A stretch of 64,000 bases of DNA from positions 16,822,527 through 16,886,526 of the forward strand of contig OX485808.1 of the NCBI GenBank assembly GCA_950295325.1. The letters run 5' to 3'. Source of the DNA: Polytrichum commune. Taxonomy: Eukaryota; Streptophyta; Polytrichopsida; Polytrichales; Polytrichaceae. Both the position numbers and the translations under genes were made by a program. Shown here one piece after another: positions 1 through 12,399 of the stretch (positions are counted from its first letter, which is position 1; each line of letters opens with the position of its first letter). A model generated the notes under the pieces. That model did no database searches. It was not told where the DNA came from and worked only from the letters and a program-made list of their open reading frames with translations.

Positions 1-99
1 CAATGTCCCACCATTGGAGGTGGATAACATCTACCAGTATTAAAAGAAAAAGGAGAGAATGAACCTCTCCGATACATAATAAATTTCCGATTTTGGTAC

Positions 100-3000
100 C
101 TTTTGCAAAAGTAGAGCATTCCGATAAAGGTAAGGGCCAATGCAGAGGAGCATTTCAAACACCTCCTTTGGAAGCTCAGGTGGACCATCTTGTTTCAATT
201 CCAAGTCTCCACCCGTTGAAACACCCAATCTTGACAAGTAGGGAGGCCTTACATACGCATAGTAAGGGGCAATAGCCTTCTCAATGGCTCTGTACATCCA
301 AGCAGTTCCCATACAGTAGTAAAAACCAATTCAGACCTGATACTAACCATGCAAAGGTAAATAATGTGCACGTGTCTATGATTTCTAACAGCATCATGCC
401 AAACATTAAACAGGCTCTGAAACGGAAACCAGAAACTTTACAAAGGTGTGTAAATACTGTTGTCAGAAAACAGAGTACAATTATAAATGTATCAAGCACA
501 TATTCGTGTCAAGCTCAGAATCAGGAGGTAAATTTGCCCAGTTGTATGCAAAATATACCACTGATGATAAGACTCAGCATATAATGTTCATAATGGGAAA
601 GTGCATGCAAATGAGCATTGACAGAAAGACTGACCTGCAAAGACCACTGCATATCTCTTCATGTGCAACCGGGTGCAGAGGTGCAAGCCGCTCAAACAGG
701 ACCTGTGCATGAGGCCTGTTTTGAACAATTTTACAAACACAAACCTCTCAGAACAATGGTCACCACACACATGCATAGAATTTGAGACACATTAACCGGA
801 TGGAAGGACACACAAGAGAAACAGAAATTGCCTAGTGACCCTCCCATATACTAGCACTGAACATTGAGGCCAACATTTCCAAGAAGCCCACAGCTCAGTA
901 AACAGATGACCTTCTATAGGTAACTTGCCTGTTCTGGAATTAACAAACAAGTAGTGCATCAACTAGATGTAGCAAAAAGAGCTTCAAGACACAGGAAACT
1001 CACCAATCATCTACAGCCAAAAATCCAATAAGAAGACCAAGCTTCTGATTGGTAAAAACTTCAGGGGATCGTTCAGCCACAGCATCACTCTCCATGTCCA
1101 AAGCTGCATACAAGTCAATGGTGACATCGCCAGGTTTATCATCCTCCATAAGATCCTTCCCTATAGCTGCAAGGTTGATTTTTCCTATCTTGTTCGCCTG
1201 CAATTCAGTGGCACACATAACTGAGGAGGGCATCCATAAACTGTACGAAGTCATCGTACAAGATACAAGACACAAGATACACTATTGAGAAAGTATGGCT
1301 GCATCATGGGCACACATAGTTTAATTTATCACACAAAATTATCCAAGGTTAAAGTTAAGAAATTCCCATTAAGATCAGAGAATATGAAGGGAAGAAGAAA
1401 CACAAGGAAAGGCTACAATTATCATGTAAAATGGCTTGAGATTTCTTAGCATCCCACAAGTGACCCAAACAGTTAAATTTGACACCAGCATTTACAAGTC
1501 AATCTTTATATATCCAATGCTGCCATCAAAGTTAAGTGAAGTCAAAACAGCCAACATTAGATCAAAACTACATATCATAAACATAAACCATGAATCTGAT
1601 AACTTTAAAGCAAAGCCCTACATACTAAAACTTTTTCACTATAAGGATCTGAAATTATATCAATAGATATCTGGAGAGATTTTGACTTGATATATACAAA
1701 ACAAATGATAAATATATCCTCATATAAAATTTCTAACTGCACAATGCATGGTGATAAGGGATTCCACACCTCATCCATGCGACGTTTTGTAATTTCCTGA
1801 TAATGCTCTAGTGCCTCCTCATCCTTGGGTGACATATGTGATAATCTGTTTCCACACAGCAATGATGAAATCACCACATTCAAAAAGAGATGAGAACTGC
1901 TTCTGCATTCAATCTTTACATGATCACCTCCTCACCTTACATGAACCTGTACCAATCCCCTATTTGATTTCAACTTTCACCTGCATGATGAAATCAGATC
2001 CACAGTTCCTGAGCAAAGAGTGTCAAGTGCATTTTAGACAACCTACAGCACAGGATAGCGAAGTTGTTGACATACTAAAACACATGCATTCACAACCAGT
2101 GATGATATTACTGGAATTTGTGTGCCATGTTCCTCCCTGCGTACGTTCTTGTGTTCAATAATGCTCACAATGATTCATGACTGAACATAGGCTGCAATTC
2201 CATGAAGGTGAGGGACCAAGTCACATACATGCTATCTAAATCTATGCAGTTTGCTTTGATGAGTGCTGCAGATAATCTGAACAGGCCACTGGGTACTGGA
2301 TCTTCAACGTCAGGACGTTGGTAAAATTGGAACTTGAATCCGAGAATATGTGTCGTATGTGACTGTCAACAGATCCCACAACAACATGTGTCATAACAAC
2401 CACAAAAAGATGTCAAAACCTCGTACTTGCACAAAATTTGCTGGAGAGAATATAATTACTGAGAATATCAAACTTTACCTATTTCAAAGATCAGACCACC
2501 TATTGGAACCCTGTCACCTCCATACTTTGCTGACAAAGAAAAGGTGCAACTGCCTATTTATAATGCACAAAGAAATGAAACAGACAAAAATAAGAACCAA
2601 TGCAGCAAACTAGGAAACACAGCAGATATAGAATCATATGTCCTATAACATGAACAGGTCTAATATACAAGGCTTTCACCAACTACAGCAGATACTAAAA
2701 TTCCTTCCATAATCCACTAATATTCCAATTATGTGTGATTTACCTTGGGAAAAAGTGGTATTAACTCCAGGAACGAGCTGTTTTCCGGTTGTAATTCAAA
2801 ACACTCCAGAACCTGGAAGTGTAAAGTGAAAGGTTATGACATGCACTTGACGCCCAAAGGAACAGAGACTATATATATTGATTGCCACCCATACATATTA
2901 AGCGTACAGTAACAATTCATAGCCAAATCATGCCCTCAAAACACTAAACCAAGATAAGCTAGCTTACTCCAAGTCAGTTTTGCAAGCTTACAATATCAAA

Positions 3001-6000
3001 GACGCGATTCGGATCCAGATCAAAGTGGCCGATCAACGACTGCCAGAGAGCAACACTTGCTTAGCAATAGGTAGTTAACAACCAATCATATAGCATTGAC
3101 TGGCCCCACTCTTATTCCTCTCTTTAAAAGAAACAAAGCTGCCTAGTTTACATTACTGTAGTATGTATCAATTAGAACATAGCCAAGTCCAATTAATAGC
3201 TAATCTTGGTTCTCAAAAGGTGAGAAATGTCACCTTAATCGCACTGATGACTGCTGGTGCCTTTTCATATGTCAGTCCATCAGGACCTCGTTGGCTGAGC
3301 AATGTCAACTACACAAGCCAACATCAATCCATCCATCACCTTCTAGCTTGATACAGGGAAAAGATAATACTAAACTCATACTAGAAATAATAACTACACC
3401 TCAGATACCTTGACTTGTGTGATATTTTGTAAAAAAAGATCACCTCCACTAGCATAAAATATAATATTGTGCATAACCAAGAAAAAAATGATGTCAACCA
3501 GAGCACTTCTTGAGGTTGATGATGAGGATAAGGGTAGAGTAATATTTGGTATAATAATGAAGCACCACAACTTAACATACCAAAGTATGGACTTCACAAA
3601 ACATACCAGTTTAGCGTACCCTTCACTTTCTTCTCGCAAAAGGTTGAATTTTGTCTGCTGATAGAGAAGCCTTGTGTTGACCCTAACCTGTGAAAAGCAA
3701 AGATCTGCATTATATACTGAATCCTAAGAAATAGAAATGTCCATACAATCAAAAAATCCCAAACCATGAGAAGGCTTGAGGATGTGTACAGAAGGGTGAA
3801 CTCAAAACCACTCTACAGGCAGGCTTAAAAGAAACCTTTGGACTTGTACATGACACTGCATCAAAAGTGTGAAAAGGGCACCTCTTTAGATTTCAATTCT
3901 GGAGCTTTAATCTTTATCATCTCAGCTTCAAATAGGAACTCCGCCTGAAACAAAGAGAATTTTAGCACATATTTGAACCAATATTGCACACATGCCAGCA
4001 GGTAGGTAATCAAGCGCAAATCCTGGCTGAAAATCAAGTGTAGATTCGTTCAACTTGCTCTCTTTTTATCTCTATTTTGTAGATCAGAACAATATTTCCT
4101 TTTCCTCTTTGCAAAAGTTTGAATGTGCATAATTTTTTGGAAAGGAAAAACTCCATGCCTCGCAGCGTTCTTGCAGCAGCCTCACAGGTATCAGGCCAGA
4201 GTCCACAAGCCATTTTGCCTGCATATGTATAGCACTGAGTAACTACTTTGCACAATGAAAAAGATATTCTCTGAAACTCTAAGATGATGATGGGAAGAAC
4301 TCATGGATCTGAAGGCCAAAAGTAAGCCTATTCATATGATTGACAATGCTACCAGTCACTTGTATGAAAGACCAGGTTACTTTTAACATATACTATCTGC
4401 TCTTGGAAAAATATGGATCTTGACACCAGCTCAGAAGCACCTATTGTAGTTACGCCTCACAACCAGCACAGCTCTACATTTAATGGCACAGGTCGCTTTT
4501 AATGACAACTTAGATTTCCAGGCAGCCTAATATGTATGTACAGTACTGAGAGAGAAGTACTTTGACTTACTAATTCCACCAGACGACTTCTGAACTCTCC
4601 AGGAACAGTAAGCTGCAAAAACACACAAGCACAGAAACATCAAAATCACAAGCCTGCAAATTGCGTGCTTGTGTAAAACAGAGTACACATTGGTGACAGA
4701 ATTTGGAGAAAACCAGGCAGGCAGCACTCTGAAGTTAACTGAATCATGAGTGGTTCTAGTCCTTCATTTTACTTGATAAGAGTTCACAACACTTACTACT
4801 TACAATATGTGCTCCCATGACACCTTCATAGGAGAACACTTGCTAAACTGCCAACACAATTGACATTGACATTGACATTGACATTGACAGTTTTTTAAGA
4901 ACTGTGAACTGAAGAATCCTTAACACAGTGTGTCCATTAAAACATTCAAAGGCCTCAGTGGCCTTTCTCAGTTGAAACACAAGCCTAAATATCACCTATA
5001 TTCATTCTACCCCATAATTTGGGGTTGCACATACAGCCCATATCGAAAGACACAAATGAACACAGCATTGTCCATGGGAGTATAGAGCACAAACTTCTTG
5101 GCCTAAATGGGCAATGGTATCTGCTAAAAGTGATGCCGTGTCTTCCTTGATTGCAGGCTCTGCCAAGTTCACAGCATCCAAGGCAACTCGACATTTTGTA
5201 AGTGGTAGTTCACCTCGAACCTGCAAAACAACGCCCATGAATTTTCAGATTTCAAATCTCTACAATTCTCTATTTTGTGCTCAATTCAGCAAGTAATAAA
5301 GAAAATAAGTGTCACAAAAGAACTGGATTAAAGAATAAGTGGAGCAAGAGGTCCAACTCTGTAGGACGAATCTAAACAGTTCAAATCTCCCAGCTCGGTA
5401 GAGGAGGAATGGCAACATTACTGTTATACGAAAAGTTAGTCATGTTGGATTTATATCCACAACACATCTATATTGATAAACCCCAGCAGAAACAACAAGG
5501 GTGCTGAAAACTGCACCTGACAAGTCACTCCGACCAAGCACCTAGATAAAGACCTTACAAACATTTCTGTGTTGTTTTAGGGCAATTAGCAAATTACAAA
5601 CCGAAGAGATACTAATTCACAGAAACTTGCGACAAAAGAATTGTACAGGTTAACATGACTTGTCCTGGACAAGGAGACTGCAGTTTAACCACTGCCACAA
5701 TATGAACAAGATTACTTAAATCATCAAGTCAGAAGAATTGGACTTCAATATTTTTCTGAATCTTCAATAATAATCCCGCCTAAAACTGGAGGGATGTATA
5801 ATTACATATAATTCCAGTACTTATGTGTTCCAATTGCCTCTGTTTCATCTTCCACCGTAAGCTATGAAGGCATAATAATTAGTCGAATATCCACCCAAAA
5901 TTAAGTATAGTTTGAGGAACGATCTCCATCTAAATTGGTTCTCATCATTAGAGAATTATACTGGATAGAAAAAATTAACTTATGGAAAATTAACTTGGTA

Positions 6001-6701
6001 CCACTCCAAGTGCGACTACCCATCAATATATTTAAACGTTTAAATGTGTCAGACGGAGAAGAAGAACATCATGGCAATTTTCATTCTATGATCACATTAT
6101 TAATGAAAAGAAAGCAACCTGCATGTGCTTAGGGTTTCAAAATCTAAAAGACCGCAATAATAATCTCGTTTCCATCTATCCTCCGTATCAGTAAAATCTT
6201 AAACTACACTTATCACAGTCTGGCAGAGCTCAAAGACGAAGCAAGCAGCTACAAAGGCAAAGTCTTCAGATTTGGTGAATTGGGAGCAACAATCTCAATC
6301 CAAATTGGTTTTCATCCTTGTAAAAGTATACTGGATTGTAGAAATTTAACTTATGGAAAATTAACTTGCTGCCACTCAAAGTGTGACAATCCATGAATCT
6401 ATTCAAAATGTTTGATTGTGCGAGACCAAAAAAAAAAAAGGACATCACAGCAATTATCATTCTATGATTTCATTGACAACGAAAAGGGAGCAACCTACAT
6501 ACGTTTAGGCCTTCAAAAGTTAAAAGACTTCTATCCTCCATCACTAGAATCATAAAATACACTTACCACAGTCTGGCAAAGCTCAAAGACGAATCGAGCA
6601 GCAACCACCTCCACCTTCAACTTGCGTGCTGCGTTTGTAGTTTTCCATTCCTTCACGCATTCCTCCGTTACATACAAGCACTGTATGGCAGAGAGAGCCA
6701 T
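100..6701 (-). CDS. THO2: THO complex subunit 2 (THO2/THOC2), 5' part, 14 exons, runs off the left edge
   Basis: Large scaffold subunit of the nuclear THO/TREX complex, which couples transcription to mRNA packaging and export. Exons in order: 6567-6701, 5095-5220, 4571-4612, 4159-4218, 3882-3944, 3607-3687, 3234-3308, 2992-3039, 2744-2812, 2229-2362, 1770-1845, 1004-1197, 635-715, 100-289, giving about 458 residues of a protein that usually exceeds 1,500. Recognisable family blocks are [10 protein letters not shown] (residues 6-15), [13 protein letters not shown] (157-169), [16 protein letters not shown] (195-210), [16 protein letters not shown] (from 304), FLAVDDW (362-368) and LPKEVFEML with GPYLYRN (435-453). 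The start is the ATG at 6699-6701, followed directly by the conserved N-terminus. Introns are GT-AG except intron 4, which appears to be GC-AG. Known: family and complex. Inferred: exact splice sites. The rest of the gene lies outside the window. Confidence 0.95.
4857..4888. repeat. (TTGACA)n hexanucleotide microsatellite
   Basis: About five tandem copies of the hexamer ACATTG/TTGACA in THO2 intron 2. A simple repeat with no coding role. Confidence 0.9.
5915..6605. repeat. Tandem duplication in THO2 intron 1 that includes the end of exon 1
   Basis: The segment about 6285-6605 (intron sequence plus the 3' end of exon 1) is repeated in diverged form at about 5915-6252. Shared landmarks are AAATTGG at 5932 and 6302, TTAACTTATGGAAAATTAAC in both, and the exon-end string CAGTCTGGCA at 6216 and 6569. 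The intronic copy still reads FVFELCQTV on the minus strand, but its donor GTAAGT has become ATAAGT. Confidence 0.9.
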
Positions 6702-7159
6702 CAAGAAGCTCTCCCTGTGAACTAATCCCCGTCTCGACTAACGATCGCAGAATTTCCAAATGCAAAAAACAGGCAGGCGCGGGTTCACCCTAATTCACTG
6801 CAAATCATCGCCATTGCAATACTCGTCATCCGCAAAAACCTCAACACAAAAACGATTCGCACACATTATGATGTTTCCGGAAGGCCGTGTCCTGTTCCTT
6901 ATTGCAATCCACTTCCTTCAACTCTCAGCCAAAAAAATGAAGGTCCACCTCAAATCTTCCACGAAACCCTGACTCGCAATAAATTAGTCTTTCACGAGAG
7001 GAACCTAATCACTAAGTTAGACTGTATGGATATTCTTTTCTTGAGTCGAAAGTTCAAAACCCCTTCTCACTTCCTGTTGTAAGTGTCCTTGGCAAGTTTC
7101 CGACGCTGCCTCGGTGAGAGCAGGGTTGAGAGGCAAACCCTAATTCACTCTGGAGACGA

Positions 7160-7300
7160 TTGACGGGATACTACCCGAATCAAACCCGGTTCCGAATGGG
7201 GCTCCGTGTGAATGCGGCTCACGGGCTGGGCCAATTGACACGTGACACGTGTCTCTCGCAGACGCAATTTCCTTGGCATCGTCACCTCTTTTCATTCTCC
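7160..7300 (-). promoter_or_regulatory. Promoter-like patch upstream of THO2
   Basis: About 0.5 kb upstream of the THO2 start lie a TGGGCC element (7227-7232, known as site II in plant housekeeping promoters), an overlapping CCAAT (7231-7235) and two adjacent G-boxes CACGTG (7239-7244 and 7246-7251). Motifs are seen directly; their use as the THO2 promoter is inference. Confidence 0.45.
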
Positions 7301-7349
7301 GTCTTCTTTGTGCAGACAAACGTCTAAGGTGGACGTGTCTTAAATGGTT

Positions 7350-7640
7350 AATTTTTTGATGTTTGCCATGATTATCAACTTGGTGGAGTTACGGATTTCC
7401 TTGGACCCGTGAAGGTGATCGAGAAGAAGTCTATGGGCAATGAAAGCAGCTTCTAGCTTCTGATGAGGCCACGTTGCATGTGCTTTCTCGACCGTCGGAT
7501 TTGACCGATGTAACTCTCCTCCCCTGATCTCCTTCGTCCACTGCTTTGAAATTCTAGCATCAATCTATATACTTTTCCGATCTCCTATGTGGTTGCTATG
7601 ATTTTTCAAAGTCGAGAACGATGAAACCTTAAAACAATCA
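7350..7640. repeat. Dispersed repeat, copy 1 (pair with 22955-23110)
   Basis: The stretch around 7432-7530 is nearly identical to 22975-23075: AGTCTATGGG, GAGGCCACG and CTTTCTCGACCGTCGGATTT followed by GACCGATGTAAC in both. A weaker partial relative occurs at about 8190-8360. No coding frame is evident, and it is probably mobile-element debris. Confidence 0.8.
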
Positions 7641-8354
7641 TGTAAGTCTCCCCGATTTACATCATCATCCCTATTCAGTTTCTTCTTCTTTGTGGAGACA
7701 AACTAATATACACCTACCGTAGCTTTCTAGCAGCTTGGGCAAAAGATGATTAATTTGAAAGGTGCTTAAATTTTCAGGAAATTCATTTCGTCGAGTGTTC
7801 AATAAAAAAAAAATAACAACATTCAGAGAGTGTTGAAAATCATAATAAGGCAAGTGACATTCACTAGAATCCAACATAGTAGCATCAAATAACTTCAAAA
7901 GTGTCTTCACGCGGCATCAAACTCTGACATACAAGTCAAAAACAAACTTTAGGGTAAGGAATGTTGGTTAAGGGAAGTGTTTGGGTTAATTGTAGCCGCC
8001 ATAGATGACATTAGGAAAACCATCCATGAATTATAAAAATAACCTTGATGAATGTCTAATTTAGTTTAAATTAGTTTTTGAATATGCCATGTTTTAGTAT
8101 ATTATTTTATGGGTTGCATAACTTTCTTCCATACTTTAATTAATTATTAGGCAGAAAGGTGCCCAAGCTACTAGAGAGCTACAATATCTTGAATGGCTAC
8201 ATTTTTATGTTTGATGTGATTATTACCAATTTGACAAAGTGACAGTTTTCCTTGAAACCAATAATGTGATTCAAGATTTTAGCAACAACATGTATAACTT
8301 TTTGATCTCCCAAGTTGTCTGTTATGAATTTGTTAAGTCAAAAGTGCAAGAGCC

Positions 8355-8552
8355 ATAAAAATAACCAAGTAGTCCCTCCCCCTTGTATGTGTTGACTCGA
8401 GCCCATAATAGAACGTTGGTTAACAAATGTTGAGCACGTAGTCTAATACTCTTTAAACACATATCTTTTGGGATTTATTCTTACACCTACGCTTAACCAC
8501 ACAACACTCAAATGTAGATGATTTCTCAAGATAAGTGATTGAATTAGGCAAG
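8355..8552 (+). repeat. Dispersed family A (MITE-like), partial copy
   Basis: Shares with other family-A copies the order GTTAACAAATGTTGAGCACG, then CTTTAAACACAT, then ACTCAAATGTAGATG, then AAGTGATTGAATTAGGC. Confidence 0.75.
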
Positions 8553-8807
8553 TACACTTTAGATGTGGTGTCCAAGCTCAATGTTTGACTTAACAAACCT
8601 CTAAGTTTCATATTGTTTAATACATTATTAGGCCAACTTTATTCCAAGACTTGTGTTTGTTGTCTTTAGGGTCTCAACCTCATCGATTATGTCAAGTTCA
8701 AAGGTTTATGATTGGAGAGAATTTAAGAGATTGGACAAATAGAATATTCATGTATGGGCTAACATTGCTCCAAGGTTTATGTTTACTTTTGAAAGGGGGT
8801 TGTTGGG

Positions 8808-9085
8808 CTCTCAAACTCGTCATTTAGGCTAGGTTTAATTCCTAAAAATTGAAGTAAAATCTTCTCAAAATTGTCTAAAACATTTCAATCTAATTCAAAA
8901 GTTTTTATTAAGGATTTCAACAATTCTTATGATAAGCTTGCTTATATGGATGGAAGCTTTGTAAAGTGATGATAGTTTACACACATATTCAAACATTTAG
9001 GTGTTTAAAACCAAGATATCGTAAGTGTCAGGCAAAGGTGACTACTTGGACAAAAATGTCCGCCTCAACGTGTAGGTTTTAAGAC
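8808..9085 (+). repeat. Dispersed family C, copy 1
   Basis: Related to 42375-42650 and 50815-51080. The most conserved part is the end: GTGACTACTTGGACAAAAAT then GTCCGCCTCA (9038-9067). No protein is recognised. It may be LTR or TRIM debris. Confidence 0.75.
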
Positions 9086-12000
9086 ATTGTAATAAGAAAA
9101 AAATCATATACCATGGTACATTTTCCACTTCAACTAATATTACCTTCGTTCCCAATGACCAAACAATGGGCAATGTGACATGGTTTGTGACTTTGACCAC
9201 AATATCCACCAATTGGGACATGAATGTTCTTAAGCTTTGTCACACAATTGTAATTAAGATATTTATAACCTTATGATGGTTATTGCCAACATTTTGACAT
9301 ACGAAGGGATCTAAAAAAAGGATTTAGAACATGCTTGACAATATTTAACAATTCAAAATGAGGAATGTGAACATAGAGTTTATGAAATTTGGAGTCAAGA
9401 TTGTGATTATCTCTTGATATCTTGAAATTGAATACGAGTGCTTGTAGATTTTCTTTAAAGTATTTTACATTTCTTTTGGATATTTGCATTTCATATTATT
9501 ATATGCACCCCAAGTGTTATAAACATTCAAGGAGTAGTCATTTAACAAAGCATGTCTACGTTAGTGGTTTTTTTTTTTACTTGGAATGGCCACTTTTGAT
9601 CCATTTTAAGACAATAATATTGAGGCTACCACTACAACATGTGAGAGTATTTTAATTTATGGGTTGATTTCATGTTCACATGCCAAAGAACAAGAACATA
9701 GAAGGTTTTGAGGAACATGAGTCACGTGAGGCACGTTCATATACATTTTTGTTTACTAGGAAAAGCTATCATTCAGGTTATGTGTTGCAAACTTGTAGCA
9801 TAGATAAGAATGACAAACAATATCTCAAGGTCATATATGTCTACATGCTTGTTAGCTCCAAAAAATCATAATCTTTAAAGAATGTGCCTTTAAACGTAGC
9901 TTATGCGATGACATATGAGAGCCCAATTTTGGACGTTTAATAGGAATGCTCTTTCCCCTACAATTATAAACTCATGACATGTTCATTTCCTCTTGATTTT
10001 GGCTAACTTGTAGAAAAATAGAGTCTCAATTGAGCACACTTAGATTAAGTGTTTATGGGTCAAATATTACCTTCTTAGATGATGTATGGTATGTCATCGT
10101 TTGGCAGTCTATATTGATGCCAGTGTGGTGCAACCCCACAACTTGACCAAAACCTTCACCTTGCCTCCCATCCTTTTGATCATTGTTTGTGTTCGTTACT
10201 TAAACAACACAAGGCTTTGTACCCATGTTATTTCCCCCCCCCCCCCCCCCCCCGTTTTAATGTTGATTTGAATACAACACCTAGTATGTGACAATATTTT
10301 GTTCAAGTTTCATCAATCTTATATGGAGTTGAAACTAAGACCCTAGTATGATACAAAAGTTTGAGTATTCTTACTATGTCATCATCATAATATTATTAAA
10401 CAACTAGATGATGGTCTCTTTCCATGTTGACGGCAATGTAGTTCCAAGTTTGGAAATGACCAAGTTTCATGTTGACGGCAATGCATAAATGTTGTCCTTC
10501 ATACCCAACAAAGTATGAGGTATGGGGTCAGTTTGTTGAAGTGGGAACGTGAGGTACAAACTCTTGCAACAATATAACTTCATGGGTGAACAATAACATT
10601 TGCAAGTCGCCTTCATGTTTGTCAATAAAAGAAATGTATTATCATGCTATGTTACCCTCTGCAAGATGTGGATCCATCATTGTCAAACCTTTTGATTTTG
10701 CAATTGCAACTTTTGTTGCACGGGGTCATGACTGAAATGCCTAAATCGATTAAACACTTGATAACAACCCAATAACACCCATTGATAAACATCAAACAAA
10801 CAACACACACTAAACACACATAGGTACAATTATATTCCCCACACCCCACTAACAATATGCAAAATGTATAAGTTGATTATTGGATGCTACCACAATGGAT
10901 TGTTCTCGTCTTCCAAGTGTAAACTTGACACATGAATTCGAATTGTTCCGAACCTTCAAAAGTATATTGATTATGAATCATTTGCAATTGTTGTTTTTGA
11001 CAAAGTCATGTACCTCGCAATGTGACTTGGTACCAAAAGTGGGACAAGACATGTGAGGGACAAGTCAATAAATTGTCCAAATTTGTAACCATACACTTTC
11101 CCCTTAGACTAGTTATTTCAAAAGTGCCTTTAAGCTCAAATGGGAGCTCTCTATGAAGATGTTTGTGTCGTGCATGAATATGGTACATTACAATATCCCA
11201 TCACCCACATTTTGGTTTGTTAAATGTTTATCCTCGGCATAATCTCAAACAAAATCGGATGCACTTGACATGCCCTTGATCAATATAAGAATCTCCTCGA
11301 TTTTCATGGACCCATTTGTGCATGTTCTTACATAATTTTATCCTAAGAGTAAGCCCACTAGTTTCAACATCCATATCAAGAAAACCCATCGTACCCATTC
11401 CCTTTTTGCTTGTTTTTATTGTTGATACGGACATTGGACCCTTCTCCCAATAGTTGACCATATCCATAAAGGGCTATGGTGAAAAACTTTATAGTTGTCA
11501 CAATGTCTTGTGTAAACCCTAAGCCTTGGTGGGGTTAGTAAGCACGTGAGGTTTCCTAACACATGTTATAATGAAGGTGAATTGATTAACTTTTGGTGGA
11601 ATTTGGATTGGAGACGAGATCATTGGATGCTCATCTTCAAACTATGTTCCTTGAGTATTGTTTGTGAGAAGAAATGAGCTCCATATGTTGTAAATAAGTG
11701 GATTATTACATGCATCAACCTAATAATTGGAATATTGTAGGCTAATAGCCGCTCCAACACAAAATAATTATAAAGATAAATGTCAACTTATTTTGAAAAT
11801 AATTAACACAAATTGTCCGAATTATTTTTATTCACATTACACTTTTACCAAAATATGGTAAGAGTTGACTCTACACAAGTTTATGTAGTGTTGATAAACA
11901 CTAAAAGGTATTATATAGAAGAAGGGTTCGCATTATAATCGAAGTTGTGAAGAATATGGGTTAACATGAAATTGCAAAACTATGCACTAAGAACCTCGTC

Positions 12001-12399
12001 GATGTTCATTATATATTTTCCACATAGAAGATGCATTTGGGATTGTGTCCAACTAGAGAAAGTTGGTACATTAACCAAAGTACTACGTCCATGAATAACT
12101 TTGTGATTTGAATTTTTTTTGCAAAAGATATGAGCAAATTTCAACAAGCATTATCAAGAAGTGAGGAGGTTTGTAAAGAAAATGTGTAATGAACAAATTT
12201 CCATAGCTTGATTGTGTTAAGAATATATTTTTCTGAAGTTGTGTTAAATTAAGAAAACTTAGACAATCAAATATAGTACCACCTCCAACAAACAAAATTG
12301 CGATTTGATTTTTTTAATATAATTATACAAACAAACACATAGAAGAGGACTACTGGGGCTTCATCTCAAGTCTAATTATTTGTATATAAGTGTACTCAT

